From contig NZ_CANMVP010000001.1 in the NCBI RefSeq assembly GCF_947501385.1, positions 186,001-250,000 of the forward strand: a DNA stretch of 64,000 bases. The letters run 5' to 3'. This document shows, one piece after another, positions 27,948-35,978 of this stretch. The translations under genes and the position numbers were made by a program. Numbering within the stretch: position 1 is the first letter of the stretch; every line of letters starts with the position of its first letter. Below the pieces are notes generated by a model. That model was not told the DNA's origin, ran no database searches, and saw only the letters and a list, made by a program, of their open reading frames with translations. The stretch is from an uncultured Polaribacter sp. GTDB taxonomy: Bacteria > Bacteroidota > Bacteroidia > Flavobacteriales > Flavobacteriaceae.

Positions 27948-29432
27948 TTATTTGATACCCTTCCCTAGAGTTTCCCACTGCCAAAGCTGTTCCGATAATG
28001 TATTGACAAGCTTTTTATATTTGGATTTAGTCACTAAATTTTTACTTTCCTCGTAATCATTTTTATAATCGTACAACTCTTTTTCATAAATTTTACCTTT
28101 GTTCCATCCTTTATACCATTCAATATACCTGTATCTATCTGTTCTAATTGCTCTGCCTATCATATGGCTTTTTGTTCCGTCCGGGTTTTGCACCCAACGG
28201 TTGGAACAATGATAAGCAACGTCATGCCATTCCTTTTTCGGATGACCAAGGAGGGGTTTAAGCGAGACACCATCCGTCAGCTCTAATTTTGGTAAGTCAC
28301 ATAGATCCATCAATGTTGGAAATATATCACAGGTTTCTACCAAGGCGTCTGTACGTTTGTTTTTTTCCATGCCGGGCACCGAAATAATAAGCGGTGAAGA
28401 GGCTGTCATCTCATAATTGGTGTTTTTTGTCCACATCCCGAGATGCCCCAGATGATAACCATGGTCACTCCATAGAACTATAATCGTATTCTTGTCAAGC
28501 CCCAAACTTCTTACTTCGTTTATGATCTTGCCAATTTGAGCATCTACATAACTAATACATGCAGCATAAGCATGCCTTAGACGAATAGATTCCTTTTTAT
28601 TTGGAGGAGCATCGAAAGTCCAGCCCTCTGTATACCCCCATAACCCATGTCTTTTACGCCAGCCATAATCGGGCATCCCTTTGGGAGATTTAAGACGTAA
28701 GGGTGTTGCAGGAGGGTTCTCACCGTCATAAAGATCCCAATATTTTTTTGGTGCATTAAACGGGAGATGTGGTTTTGAAAACCCTACACACATTAAAAAA
28801 GGTTGGTCGGCTTTTGCCTTTTCCTTTAAGAGCCCTATCGTCCTTTGTGCAAGCATTCCATCTGTATAACAAGTGTCGTTTACGACCAAGGGACCTTCTA
28901 CCGCAGGTGTATCCATCTTTAATTTTGCGGTTCTATGTTCTTTTAATGCATATCGTTTGTTTGCACCAGGTTTTTCCTTAACATCAAAACGATCCATAAG
29001 TTTCCCTTTGGGAGGTGAATGCCAAACTTTCCCCAAAGCGGCCGTAAAATAACCATTCTCGCTGAAAGTTCTGCCCATATATTGGATTCCCTCCACATCA
29101 TTTATCATAAATGGGCCGTATACTTGGTGAGTCCGTTCGCTCCGAGTACCTGTCAAAAGTCCTGCCCGCGAAGGGATACAGATAGGAACCGTCACATAAT
29201 GACGGTCGAAAACCACTCCATCGCAAGCTAATTTATCCATATTGGGGGTGTGCATATCGCTATAACCATAAAATCCTGCTTGTTCCCTAAAATCATCTAC
29301 CATGATCATTAGCACATTGGGCTTCGTATTCGTCTTTGAGGAAACTGTTGTCTGCGCAAGTATCTGCATATTCATACAGACAAGCTGCATCAATATGAAC
29401 AACCGGCCTATTAGTATTTTTTCTTTACTCAT
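27948..29432 (-). CDS. Family S1 sulfatase, iduronate-2-sulfatase-like
   Basis: Formylglycine-dependent sulfatase, 494 aa, closest in pattern to iduronate-2-sulfatase-like enzymes. It has MVDDFREQAGFYG at the metal site, then CIPSR with Cys85 and AGLLTGTRSERTHQVYG, and RTFSENGYFTAALGKVWHS in place of the usual GKWH. WSDHGYHLGHLGMWTK follows. Signal segment about 1-27 ending ILAQ. In marine bacteria, members of this branch act on many algal sulfates, so the iduronate name should not be taken literally. The gene is 52 bases after the clan GH-A lipoprotein gene and is likely in the same operon. Its DNA (for example 29,100-29,220) is richer in G+C than most neighbours. Confidence 0.9.
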   Translation of the reverse strand: MSKEKILIGRLFILMQLVCMNMQILAQTTVSSKTNTKPNVLMIMVDDFREQAGFYGYSDMHTPNMDKLACDGVVFDRHYVTVPICIPSRAGLLTGTRSERTHQVYGPFMINDVEGIQYMGRTFSENGYFTAALGKVWHSPPKGKLMDRFDVKEKPGANKRYALKEHRTAKLKMDTPAVEGPLVVNDTCYTDGMLAQRTIGLLKEKAKADQPFLMCVGFSKPHLPFNAPKKYWDLYDGENPPATPLRLKSPKGMPDYGWRKRHGLWGYTEGWTFDAPPNKKESIRLRHAYAACISYVDAQIGKIINEVRSLGLDKNTIIVLWSDHGYHLGHLGMWTKNTNYEMTASSPLIISVPGMEKNKRTDALVETCDIFPTLMDLCDLPKLELTDGVSLKPLLGHPKKEWHDVAYHCSNRWVQNPDGTKSHMIGRAIRTDRYRYIEWYKGWNKGKIYEKELYDYKNDYEESKNLVTKSKYKKLVNTLSEQLWQWETLGKGIK

Positions 29433-29484
29433 CTTTAAATTTTTTAATTACCTCGTCTCCTGGTTTATATAGTAAATTGAAAGA

Positions 29485-31035
29485 TCAACGAATCGTTGTA
29501 TACACTCTTACACTGTTTTCTGGGATGGACACCTTGAGCCCTCGGCTTAAATCTACGCCTCCCACTTCTTTTGTATCGATAACCATTTCCATTTCCTTCT
29601 TATTGAAATTGTCCTCTAGATAAGAATGGGACAAGAAATCTTTTTTTTCTGCTATATCCATCTTTAAATTAAAACTTATCTCATTTTCTGAGGCATTCAC
29701 TACAAAAACAGAAAAGTCGTTTTGATGCTTGGCAACCATTAGCTTTATTCCTTCAGGAAGTTTAATATTCTTAACATTAATTATATCGGATTTTGGAGGA
29801 ATATACTTGCAGAGCCAGCTCCAGGTATAATACCAGGGACGGATTTTTTCATCTTCAGGTCGATTTATAATTTCAGTTCCTAGGATGTTCCAGAACCCCC
29901 AGCGCTTCAGGCTGTGAATATCAGCCAAATCTCCTTTTGTATGCATGGCATCGTCTAAATCCCACGCTATCAATCCATCTACTCCCGCATTCATACATAA
30001 TATGGCTGCTTTGACCATATCTACGCCGTAACTAAATTCGTAAATCCATAGATTAGAATCAGATGATGCAAATCCATCTTTTCTCGCCCTCGCCTCGTTT
30101 TCAGCCTTATGATGGTCTTTTGACGCTTTGATTCCTATTTCACCTAAAAAAAACGGCTTTCCTCTTTCATCGGCCAACTTTACATCACGGGCAATATAAT
30201 AATCATCCACCAAGGTTTCTTCTTCAATCTGGGTGTAAGAGGTGTACATATGTGTGTTGTAAGCTCCCACGATATCATCATGGTCTTCTGCTACTTTCAG
30301 CATCCATTCATGACCTTTAACGGTTCTGTCATATCTTGAATTGGCCATAGGTACTGTACCTGGAGCCGCTATGGTAATGCTTGAAAGCAAACCAGCTTTT
30401 TCAAATGATTGATGCAACAGATTCACGCCTTCGATCCATTCCTTATACCTTCCCAATGTTGAGGCCCAAGCTCCATTAGGTTCATTAATAAAATCATAAT
30501 ACTTAATACAGGTATACCCTTTATCATTAATTAAAAAATCTATCCATTTGGTAATCATAGAAATCCACCGTGGATCAGTGGCATCATTCAACTTATCTTT
30601 CGTGTTGTGCTTATCGTGCATATGGTACGGAGTGCCCCACTCACCAATAAGTACCGTAATATCGTTTTTTTGACAGTAATCCAGAATTTTAAACAAGGAT
30701 TGAATTTCTTCATTATCAAACTCCAAAATGGGCTGACCATCTGTATCTAACCCTTTATAGTACCTCCAGTTTGCCTGATCCATTACTCGCATAAAATGAG
30801 GACGCATATAGTCGAGACGTTTATATAGCTCCTTCCATTTTTTATCGGTCATAAGAGCTCCCCACTCTGAGTTCTTACTATCTGCGTGCGGATAAGCCGA
30901 CCATTGAACACCATTTCCTATGATGCTCTTACTTATTGTATTAGCTGTATTAACTTCTATAACAGGCAAATTGCTTTTGCACGAAATAATTAAAAAACAG
31001 AACCCTGCACACAATAGTATTTTTTTAATAGTCAT
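29485..31035 (-). CDS. Clan GH-A glycoside hydrolase lipoprotein, family unresolved
   Basis: TIM-barrel retaining glycosidase, 516 aa. Lipobox IISC with Cys19, so probably membrane-anchored. The acid/base candidate is Glu185 in YYDFINEPNGAW and the nucleophile candidate is Glu299 in FFLGEIG, the spacing expected for clan GH-A. GNGVQWSAYP near 40 and THMYTSY near 261 support the fold. A small beta domain with SVFVVNASENEISFNL follows the barrel. Families GH5, GH39 and GH30 are possible, and none is decisive by eye. The gene lies between two sulfatases, 12 bases after the one at 31,048 and 52 bases before the one ending at 29,432, so it likely works on the same sulfated glycan. Confidence 0.75.
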   Translation of the reverse strand: MTIKKILLCAGFCFLIISCKSNLPVIEVNTANTISKSIIGNGVQWSAYPHADSKNSEWGALMTDKKWKELYKRLDYMRPHFMRVMDQANWRYYKGLDTDGQPILEFDNEEIQSLFKILDYCQKNDITVLIGEWGTPYHMHDKHNTKDKLNDATDPRWISMITKWIDFLINDKGYTCIKYYDFINEPNGAWASTLGRYKEWIEGVNLLHQSFEKAGLLSSITIAAPGTVPMANSRYDRTVKGHEWMLKVAEDHDDIVGAYNTHMYTSYTQIEEETLVDDYYIARDVKLADERGKPFFLGEIGIKASKDHHKAENEARARKDGFASSDSNLWIYEFSYGVDMVKAAILCMNAGVDGLIAWDLDDAMHTKGDLADIHSLKRWGFWNILGTEIINRPEDEKIRPWYYTWSWLCKYIPPKSDIINVKNIKLPEGIKLMVAKHQNDFSVFVVNASENEISFNLKMDIAEKKDFLSHSYLEDNFNKKEMEMVIDTKEVGGVDLSRGLKVSIPENSVRVYTTIR

Positions 31036-31047
31036 CTGAATAATTTT

Positions 31048-32640
31048 TTATTTGTTTGCCATTTTAAGCATCTGTGTTTTTAATTTTTCTTTTATCGAAG
31101 CGTATTTAGGATTCTTGGCCAGATTATCTAACTCACCAGAATCATTGGTCATATCAAACAACATTTCATACCCATTTCTATAAAGAGAATATTTGTATTG
31201 CCTATCTCGAATCATAAGTTGTGCGCGAGAAATATCATCTATTACATAACCACGAGTAGAACGATCAAAAGGAATACGTTCGCAAATAGTGTATTGAGGT
31301 GCTTCTGATAAAGGTTTCTCTCCTGTAAGGAACGGAGCTAGATCTACACCATCAACATCTTCTGGTATTTTCTGGCCCGTAAATGAAAGGATGGTAGGCA
31401 TAAAATCGATGATATTCGCAGGAAAATTATACTTTTTATTAGCAGGTATGGCATTTGGATACGAAATTATATATGGAATAGCTGCTACTTCATCATAAAA
31501 GGCACCAGTGCTTTTCCAAACCATACGGTGAGCGCTTGACATATCGCCATGATCAGCCGTAAAAATAACAATAGTATTGTCTTTCTGTCCAGAATCTTCA
31601 AGGGCTTTCATGATACGACCGATTTGTGCATCAATCATCATTACATTCGCATAGTAGACTCGCATAAACTCTTTCAACCCAGCATCCCCCATTTGATCTA
31701 CGACTCTAGCTGACCAACTTCCATTAAAATAAGGGTCGCGGGCACTATTTTCTGCTAACTTTAGCTTATTAAAATCTATTTGCGAATAATATGGGTCTGG
31801 TGCTACATTTGGGTCGTGAGGCACATTAAACGAGGCGGTTATTGAAAACTTTTTACCATCTTTCGCACACTCATTCAGACGATCAATAGTTTTATCTGCA
31901 ATACGATATTCAAAGGTTTCACTTTCATCCAGCAATAATTTTCCAATTTTTCCAAAATATTCTTGCGCCCTCTCAGTTTGGTTATTCTCGACAACTGGTT
32001 GAATAGCATTTTTAAACTCATCCGTTTGTTCGACAGGAAGATACCATCCTTGCCAAAACATATAATCTTCTCGAGGTAATTTTTGAACTTCTTTAAATCT
32101 TTCGGTTAACTCTTCGGTATATTGTACATCTATATTATACATATCAGGATATGGATAATAAGAACGGTTAGGAACGGAATCCATAGGAGTATTGGCTAAA
32201 TGCCATTTTCCATAGTGATGTGTGGCATATCCAGCTTTATTTAAAATAACATCAAAAGTAATATCATCTGGTCCAATGGCAGCCATCTCTGGCTTCCCTG
32301 CACCATATTGATCAAAATTACAATTTGAGGCAATACCATGGTTGTGGGTATATTTCCCAGTAACTAAAGAAGCTCGGCTTGGAGAACAATATGGAGTCGA
32401 ACAATAACCTGCTGTAAACATAGCTCCATCCTCTGCTAGTTCATCAATATTTGGTGTTTTCACATCACCTCCGTAGCACCCTAATACACGTGGATTTAGC
32501 TGATCTGTCATAATAACAAGTACGTTAGGTGTATTGTCTGCATTGTCTGATTTGGTATCTGCCTTCTGTTTTAAATTACAACTTAATAAAAGGAATGTTG
32601 TAATAATTATCATACAAACACTTATAATTGGCTTATTCAT
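31048..32640 (-). CDS. Family S1 sulfatase, lipoprotein (paralogue of the one at 24,399)
   Basis: Formylglycine-dependent sulfatase, 530 aa. Lipobox LLSC with Cys21. MTDQLNPRVLGCYGG begins the metal site. The modification motif is CSPSR with Cys85, followed by ASLVTGKYTHNHG. HHYGKWHLANTPMDSVPNRS and TADHGDMSSAHRMVWKSTG are shared almost word for word with the sulfatase at 24,399-25,973. The main differences are in the N-terminal linker and near the C-terminus (RSTGRYVIDD-like region around 465). It heads a likely operon with the clan GH-A lipoprotein and the iduronate-sulfatase-like gene. Two such close copies in one locus suggest a dose effect or slightly different targets. Confidence 0.93.
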   Translation of the reverse strand: MNKPIISVCMIIITTFLLLSCNLKQKADTKSDNADNTPNVLVIMTDQLNPRVLGCYGGDVKTPNIDELAEDGAMFTAGYCSTPYCSPSRASLVTGKYTHNHGIASNCNFDQYGAGKPEMAAIGPDDITFDVILNKAGYATHHYGKWHLANTPMDSVPNRSYYPYPDMYNIDVQYTEELTERFKEVQKLPREDYMFWQGWYLPVEQTDEFKNAIQPVVENNQTERAQEYFGKIGKLLLDESETFEYRIADKTIDRLNECAKDGKKFSITASFNVPHDPNVAPDPYYSQIDFNKLKLAENSARDPYFNGSWSARVVDQMGDAGLKEFMRVYYANVMMIDAQIGRIMKALEDSGQKDNTIVIFTADHGDMSSAHRMVWKSTGAFYDEVAAIPYIISYPNAIPANKKYNFPANIIDFMPTILSFTGQKIPEDVDGVDLAPFLTGEKPLSEAPQYTICERIPFDRSTRGYVIDDISRAQLMIRDRQYKYSLYRNGYEMLFDMTNDSGELDNLAKNPKYASIKEKLKTQMLKMANK

Positions 32641-32988
32641 AATTAAGAAATTTACAATTTATCTATTTAATATTATAACAAAAATGATGTATACACTTCG
32701 AGAAATTAGCAATAAATTACCATAATACTACAACAAAATATTAGTAGTAAAAATTCTCTTTAAAATTTATCTAATATATACTTCTACTTAACTTAATCTA
32801 ATTTGCTACAGTGCATATTTATGTTGTTGGTGGAGACAATACTTATGATAAATAACATCTCCTTTAAAATATTATGATTTTATTGTTTCATTTTTTTAAA
32901 ACTTGATAATCATAAAAAAAACCGTTCCTAATTATGAATATTTCTGGCTTACAGTCTTTTAATATTCTATCAAAGTTTAATCTATTGG
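32641..32988. other. Gene-free gap, upstream of a sulfatase operon
   Basis: 348 bases of AT-rich DNA between the sulfatase start at 32640 and the stop of the T9SS-exported protein at 32989. A run of Ts downstream of that stop (minus strand, about 32,914-32,921) may help end transcription, but I see no strong stem. No copy of the shared 12-bp element was found here. Confidence 0.4.
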
Positions 32989-35421
32989 CTACTCCTTAAT
33001 AATTTTTCTAGTTACTACTCCTATCTCTGAAGAAACCTGTATCATATAGACACCAGCTGGCAAATGCCCTATTTTCATTTTAACCTTTCCTTTAGAAGCA
33101 TTTTTAGACTCCACTAATTCGCCTATTACATTATAAACATTAATAGTAGCTGCTTTTGCTGCTAAATGGATAAAGACATCAGACTGTACAGGGTTCGGAT
33201 AGAGTTTCACAACATCATACATACTCAACTCCTCATTTGTGCTGAGCGGATCTGAATCATTTTGTGGCACATAAACTTTTACGTCATCAATAAAAATAAC
33301 ATCGTCTGCATCATTTCCTGTATTGGTAATTCTTATTTTAAAATCTGTCCCAAATGAAAAGTCAGAAGATGTAAACTCATAAACTGGATTATGGAAATGG
33401 TCTTCTATATGCGCTTTCTCAAATTTTGTATCTTCAAAAGTCGTCCAACCTGTTGCGGTAGTATAATACTCCATCTTAATCCTATCATTCTGATTATAAT
33501 CCATATTCTGGGCAATATACCAGAGTTCTAATCTGATTTTAGATTGTGTGCTAATATCGATATCGTCAGAAGTAATTACAGAGTTAGCACCTAACAATTT
33601 CGCAGATTGAGTCCCTTCCCAGATGTTTAGTTCCTCTGTTGATAGTGTAACTCCCAAACTTGAGGCATCCATCTTCCCAAGCCCGTCTTCGAAATTCTCT
33701 GACCATAAAACGCTTTCTTCAATAACATTTGCACTCTCGTACAAATTATTTTCTACAGCATCCGCATTGGCAGTAGGTACAGTTATATAATAAGGAAAAA
33801 CACCCAACTGTTGATTGAAAGTACCTGTGGCAATTTTTCTCCCATAACTGTTATACACCTCTGCGTCTGACGTAATTGAAGAGCTAAATGAACTTAACCC
33901 ATTATACCTGAATAAAGCAAATACAGTTTCGCTATCGGCTGGCTTGTCATAACGGATGATAGCCAGATCTTTTCTATTGCAAATATATTCTCCAGTATTC
34001 GCATGATAAAGCAGGTTGTTATGTGTTGCAATAGTACTTGCTGCAGGTCTTGCTGAAGCAAAACTGGTTACATTAAACCCTTTGGTATCTCCGCCGTAAC
34101 GGAAATTATACCAAAGTAGTTTTTTAACATTCGGTGTCGCTCTTGCTACACAGTAAGTCTGTGCAAGAAAGGCAGCATGCATACGTAGCTGAGGCGAAAG
34201 CAGATCATAACTCCCGCTGACTGAATAACCAAGCTCTGTATTAAACATATCAGCAACGCCTAATCCAAACTTGTTACTCATATATTGGGCTTTTTCGTAT
34301 GCATAAGGAAAATTCGCATCCCAGACACTAGTCACATCATAATTATCAGGAAAATTCGCATCATCCCAATCAGCCATATTAGCTCCTGTGCCAGATTCAA
34401 TATTCTGTGATAAAGGGTATGGGTGATGTGAAATATATTGGTATGGCTGGGTTGCTAATTCATGAGTCTGTCTTACAAAAGAATCTTTGTGAGTTATATG
34501 AAATCGCGTAGTTGAAAATGCAATCTTTGGAATGTTTGCGTGTGCGGTTTGATTAATTTCCGAGATAGCTCTGTCGAGCATTGCAGCATAGCAAACACCT
34601 CCTTTTCTTAACCAAAGTCCTTTCTTTGATCCTAACGAACGTGCAGGCTCGGCGCCTATCATATAAGCACCTACATTTACATTCATAGCAATCAACTCTT
34701 CTACAGTCTTCTTTACCATATTTCCCCAAGCATTTAGAAAAGTAGTGTTGTCAGCCCCAGCCGTATCATCCCAGACAGGTGCCCACGAAGGCCAGGTCTC
34801 AACTCTAATTGCAGGAACAGCTAAAATTTTGCCCGTAGCCAAATCTTGGGTTGCGTTTGTAAGTGCACTCCAATCGAATGAACCTTGTGTCGCCTCAACC
34901 GACTCCCATTTAACATAAAATCTTTCGAATTTAAAACCAAGACGGTCGCCCGCTTCAACTTCATTAACATAAGTACCTCCAACAAAGCAGTCGGGATCCC
35001 ATTTGTTATAATTCCGAGGTTTGTGGACTACAGCGAGACCTTGCCTAGAAACAAAAAGGACTTCGCTGTTTTCTACATCAGTTATCCAGGCTTTTACCTC
35101 AGTAAAACCATACTTATCAGTTGGTAAAGATACTGAGCCAATAATACTTTTGCTAGCATCAAGTGTAACAGTCTCTTCACGCACGATGGTTTCATCACCT
35201 TCATCATCTATGAGAGCAACATGAATTGCTCCTTCTTGAGTCTCTGTTCCAACATTTTTAAAACGATAAGTAAAAGTTGGCTCTGGTTCGTCTAGAAATA
35301 ATACACCATTATAATTGGGTGTTATATCATTTCCCATTTTAATAAACCAACTCTGTCCGTAGACGTTTGAGAATAAGGACGCACAGAGCATAACTACGAA
35401 AAGAATAGTAATTTTTTTCAT
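32989..35421 (-). CDS. T9SS-exported TIM-barrel (clan GH-A-like) protein with jelly-roll module
   Basis: Large secreted protein, 810 aa. Signal peptide about 1-23 (ending NVYGQ). An N-terminal beta domain of CARDB-like character follows (about 25-130, PTFTYRFKNVGTETQEG). Next is a TIM-barrel-like region (about 145-480) with FERFYVKWESVEATQGSFDW, GAEP (Glu258) and FNTELGY (Glu396); these two Glu residues are candidates for acid/base and nucleophile. ISHHPYP near 330 fits the barrel. A jelly-roll module (about 570-705, KIRLELWYIAQNMDYN, DDVIFIDDVKVY) and a type IX sorting domain (about 735-810, VVKLYPNPV, LPAGVYMIQV, ending KKIIKE-like) close it. I do not recognise a characterised family. A close paralogue lies directly upstream, and both have the same promoter layout as the SusCD operon. 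Confidence 0.8.
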   Translation of the reverse strand: MKKITILFVVMLCASLFSNVYGQSWFIKMGNDITPNYNGVLFLDEPEPTFTYRFKNVGTETQEGAIHVALIDDEGDETIVREETVTLDASKSIIGSVSLPTDKYGFTEVKAWITDVENSEVLFVSRQGLAVVHKPRNYNKWDPDCFVGGTYVNEVEAGDRLGFKFERFYVKWESVEATQGSFDWSALTNATQDLATGKILAVPAIRVETWPSWAPVWDDTAGADNTTFLNAWGNMVKKTVEELIAMNVNVGAYMIGAEPARSLGSKKGLWLRKGGVCYAAMLDRAISEINQTAHANIPKIAFSTTRFHITHKDSFVRQTHELATQPYQYISHHPYPLSQNIESGTGANMADWDDANFPDNYDVTSVWDANFPYAYEKAQYMSNKFGLGVADMFNTELGYSVSGSYDLLSPQLRMHAAFLAQTYCVARATPNVKKLLWYNFRYGGDTKGFNVTSFASARPAASTIATHNNLLYHANTGEYICNRKDLAIIRYDKPADSETVFALFRYNGLSSFSSSITSDAEVYNSYGRKIATGTFNQQLGVFPYYITVPTANADAVENNLYESANVIEESVLWSENFEDGLGKMDASSLGVTLSTEELNIWEGTQSAKLLGANSVITSDDIDISTQSKIRLELWYIAQNMDYNQNDRIKMEYYTTATGWTTFEDTKFEKAHIEDHFHNPVYEFTSSDFSFGTDFKIRITNTGNDADDVIFIDDVKVYVPQNDSDPLSTNEELSMYDVVKLYPNPVQSDVFIHLAAKAATINVYNVIGELVESKNASKGKVKMKIGHLPAGVYMIQVSSEIGVVTRKIIKE
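33286..33598. repeat. Near-identical module repeat, copy 1
   Basis: This stretch, coding the jelly-roll module, matches 36735-37047 with only scattered single-base changes and several runs of 55-95 identical bases. Flanking parts of the two genes are clearly more diverged. Points to recent gene conversion between the two paralogues. Confidence 0.75.
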
Positions 35422-35451
35422 AATTTAATATATTTATCTGTTAATTACTTA

Positions 35452-35520
35452 CAAATTTAAACCTAAAACGCTATATTTAAAGATACTATTTTGCTTATCT
35501 CTCATACAATAATGTTGTAT
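35452..35520 (-). promoter_or_regulatory. Promoter of the 810-aa exported protein with proximal repeat element
   Basis: The minus strand has TAAATTTG (35452-35459), a TAnnTTTG box, and 22 bases upstream CAAAATAGTATC (35482-35493) inside a longer conserved block. This is the same arrangement as at the SusCD operon and at the gene starting at 38870. Confidence 0.65.
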
Positions 35521-35622
35521 AAAAACATAAACACTATTATTTTAATAATTTAATTCAAATTAAAATATAAAATCGATTATTTTTAGCTACAAAAAATAAA
35601 TTTTTTGTTATAATTTTATAGT

Positions 35623-35634
35623 GATACTATATTG
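35623..35634 (-). promoter_or_regulatory. Distal copy of the shared 12-bp element (810-aa protein)
   Basis: The minus strand reads CAATATAGTATC within TGTTCAATATAGTATCA (35622-35638). It lies 141 bases upstream of the proximal copy, in the same orientation. Confidence 0.55.
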
Positions 35635-35904
35635 AACATACATAATCATAGATTGGTATTCTGCTTCTAAAAATAATTCGACAAAAAAGCTATAAGTTTA
35701 GGTTATCCGACTTGACGTATAGCTCTTCTATCCGATTTTGCTTCATCTATATTTTCTATTTGGTTTTTCTACTGTTTGTTAAAAACAAGTTTTAAAACAA
35801 AAATTTTATTCTCGTTACTGATTTTATCTATATAAATGATTAAAAATTCTCCAGAATTCACAAACTACCCCTTAATAAGCAAGCAAATTTGCGTAATTTA
35901 TGAA

Positions 35905-35950
35905 CTAAAAAACCGTGCTTAACATATATATGTTAAGCACGGTTTTTTAG
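35905..35950. terminator. 46-nt perfect palindrome, bidirectional terminator
   Basis: Perfect inverted repeat centred on CATATATATG. The arm core is AACCGTGCTTAACATAT, flanked by runs of As on one side and Ts on the other. It lies 29 bases past the stop of the 963-aa gene. It reads as a strong intrinsic terminator in either direction and separates the two paralogous transcription units, which agrees with each having its own promoter. Confidence 0.85.
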
Positions 35951-35978
35951 CCATTTTAGAATAATAAATATAGCTGTA

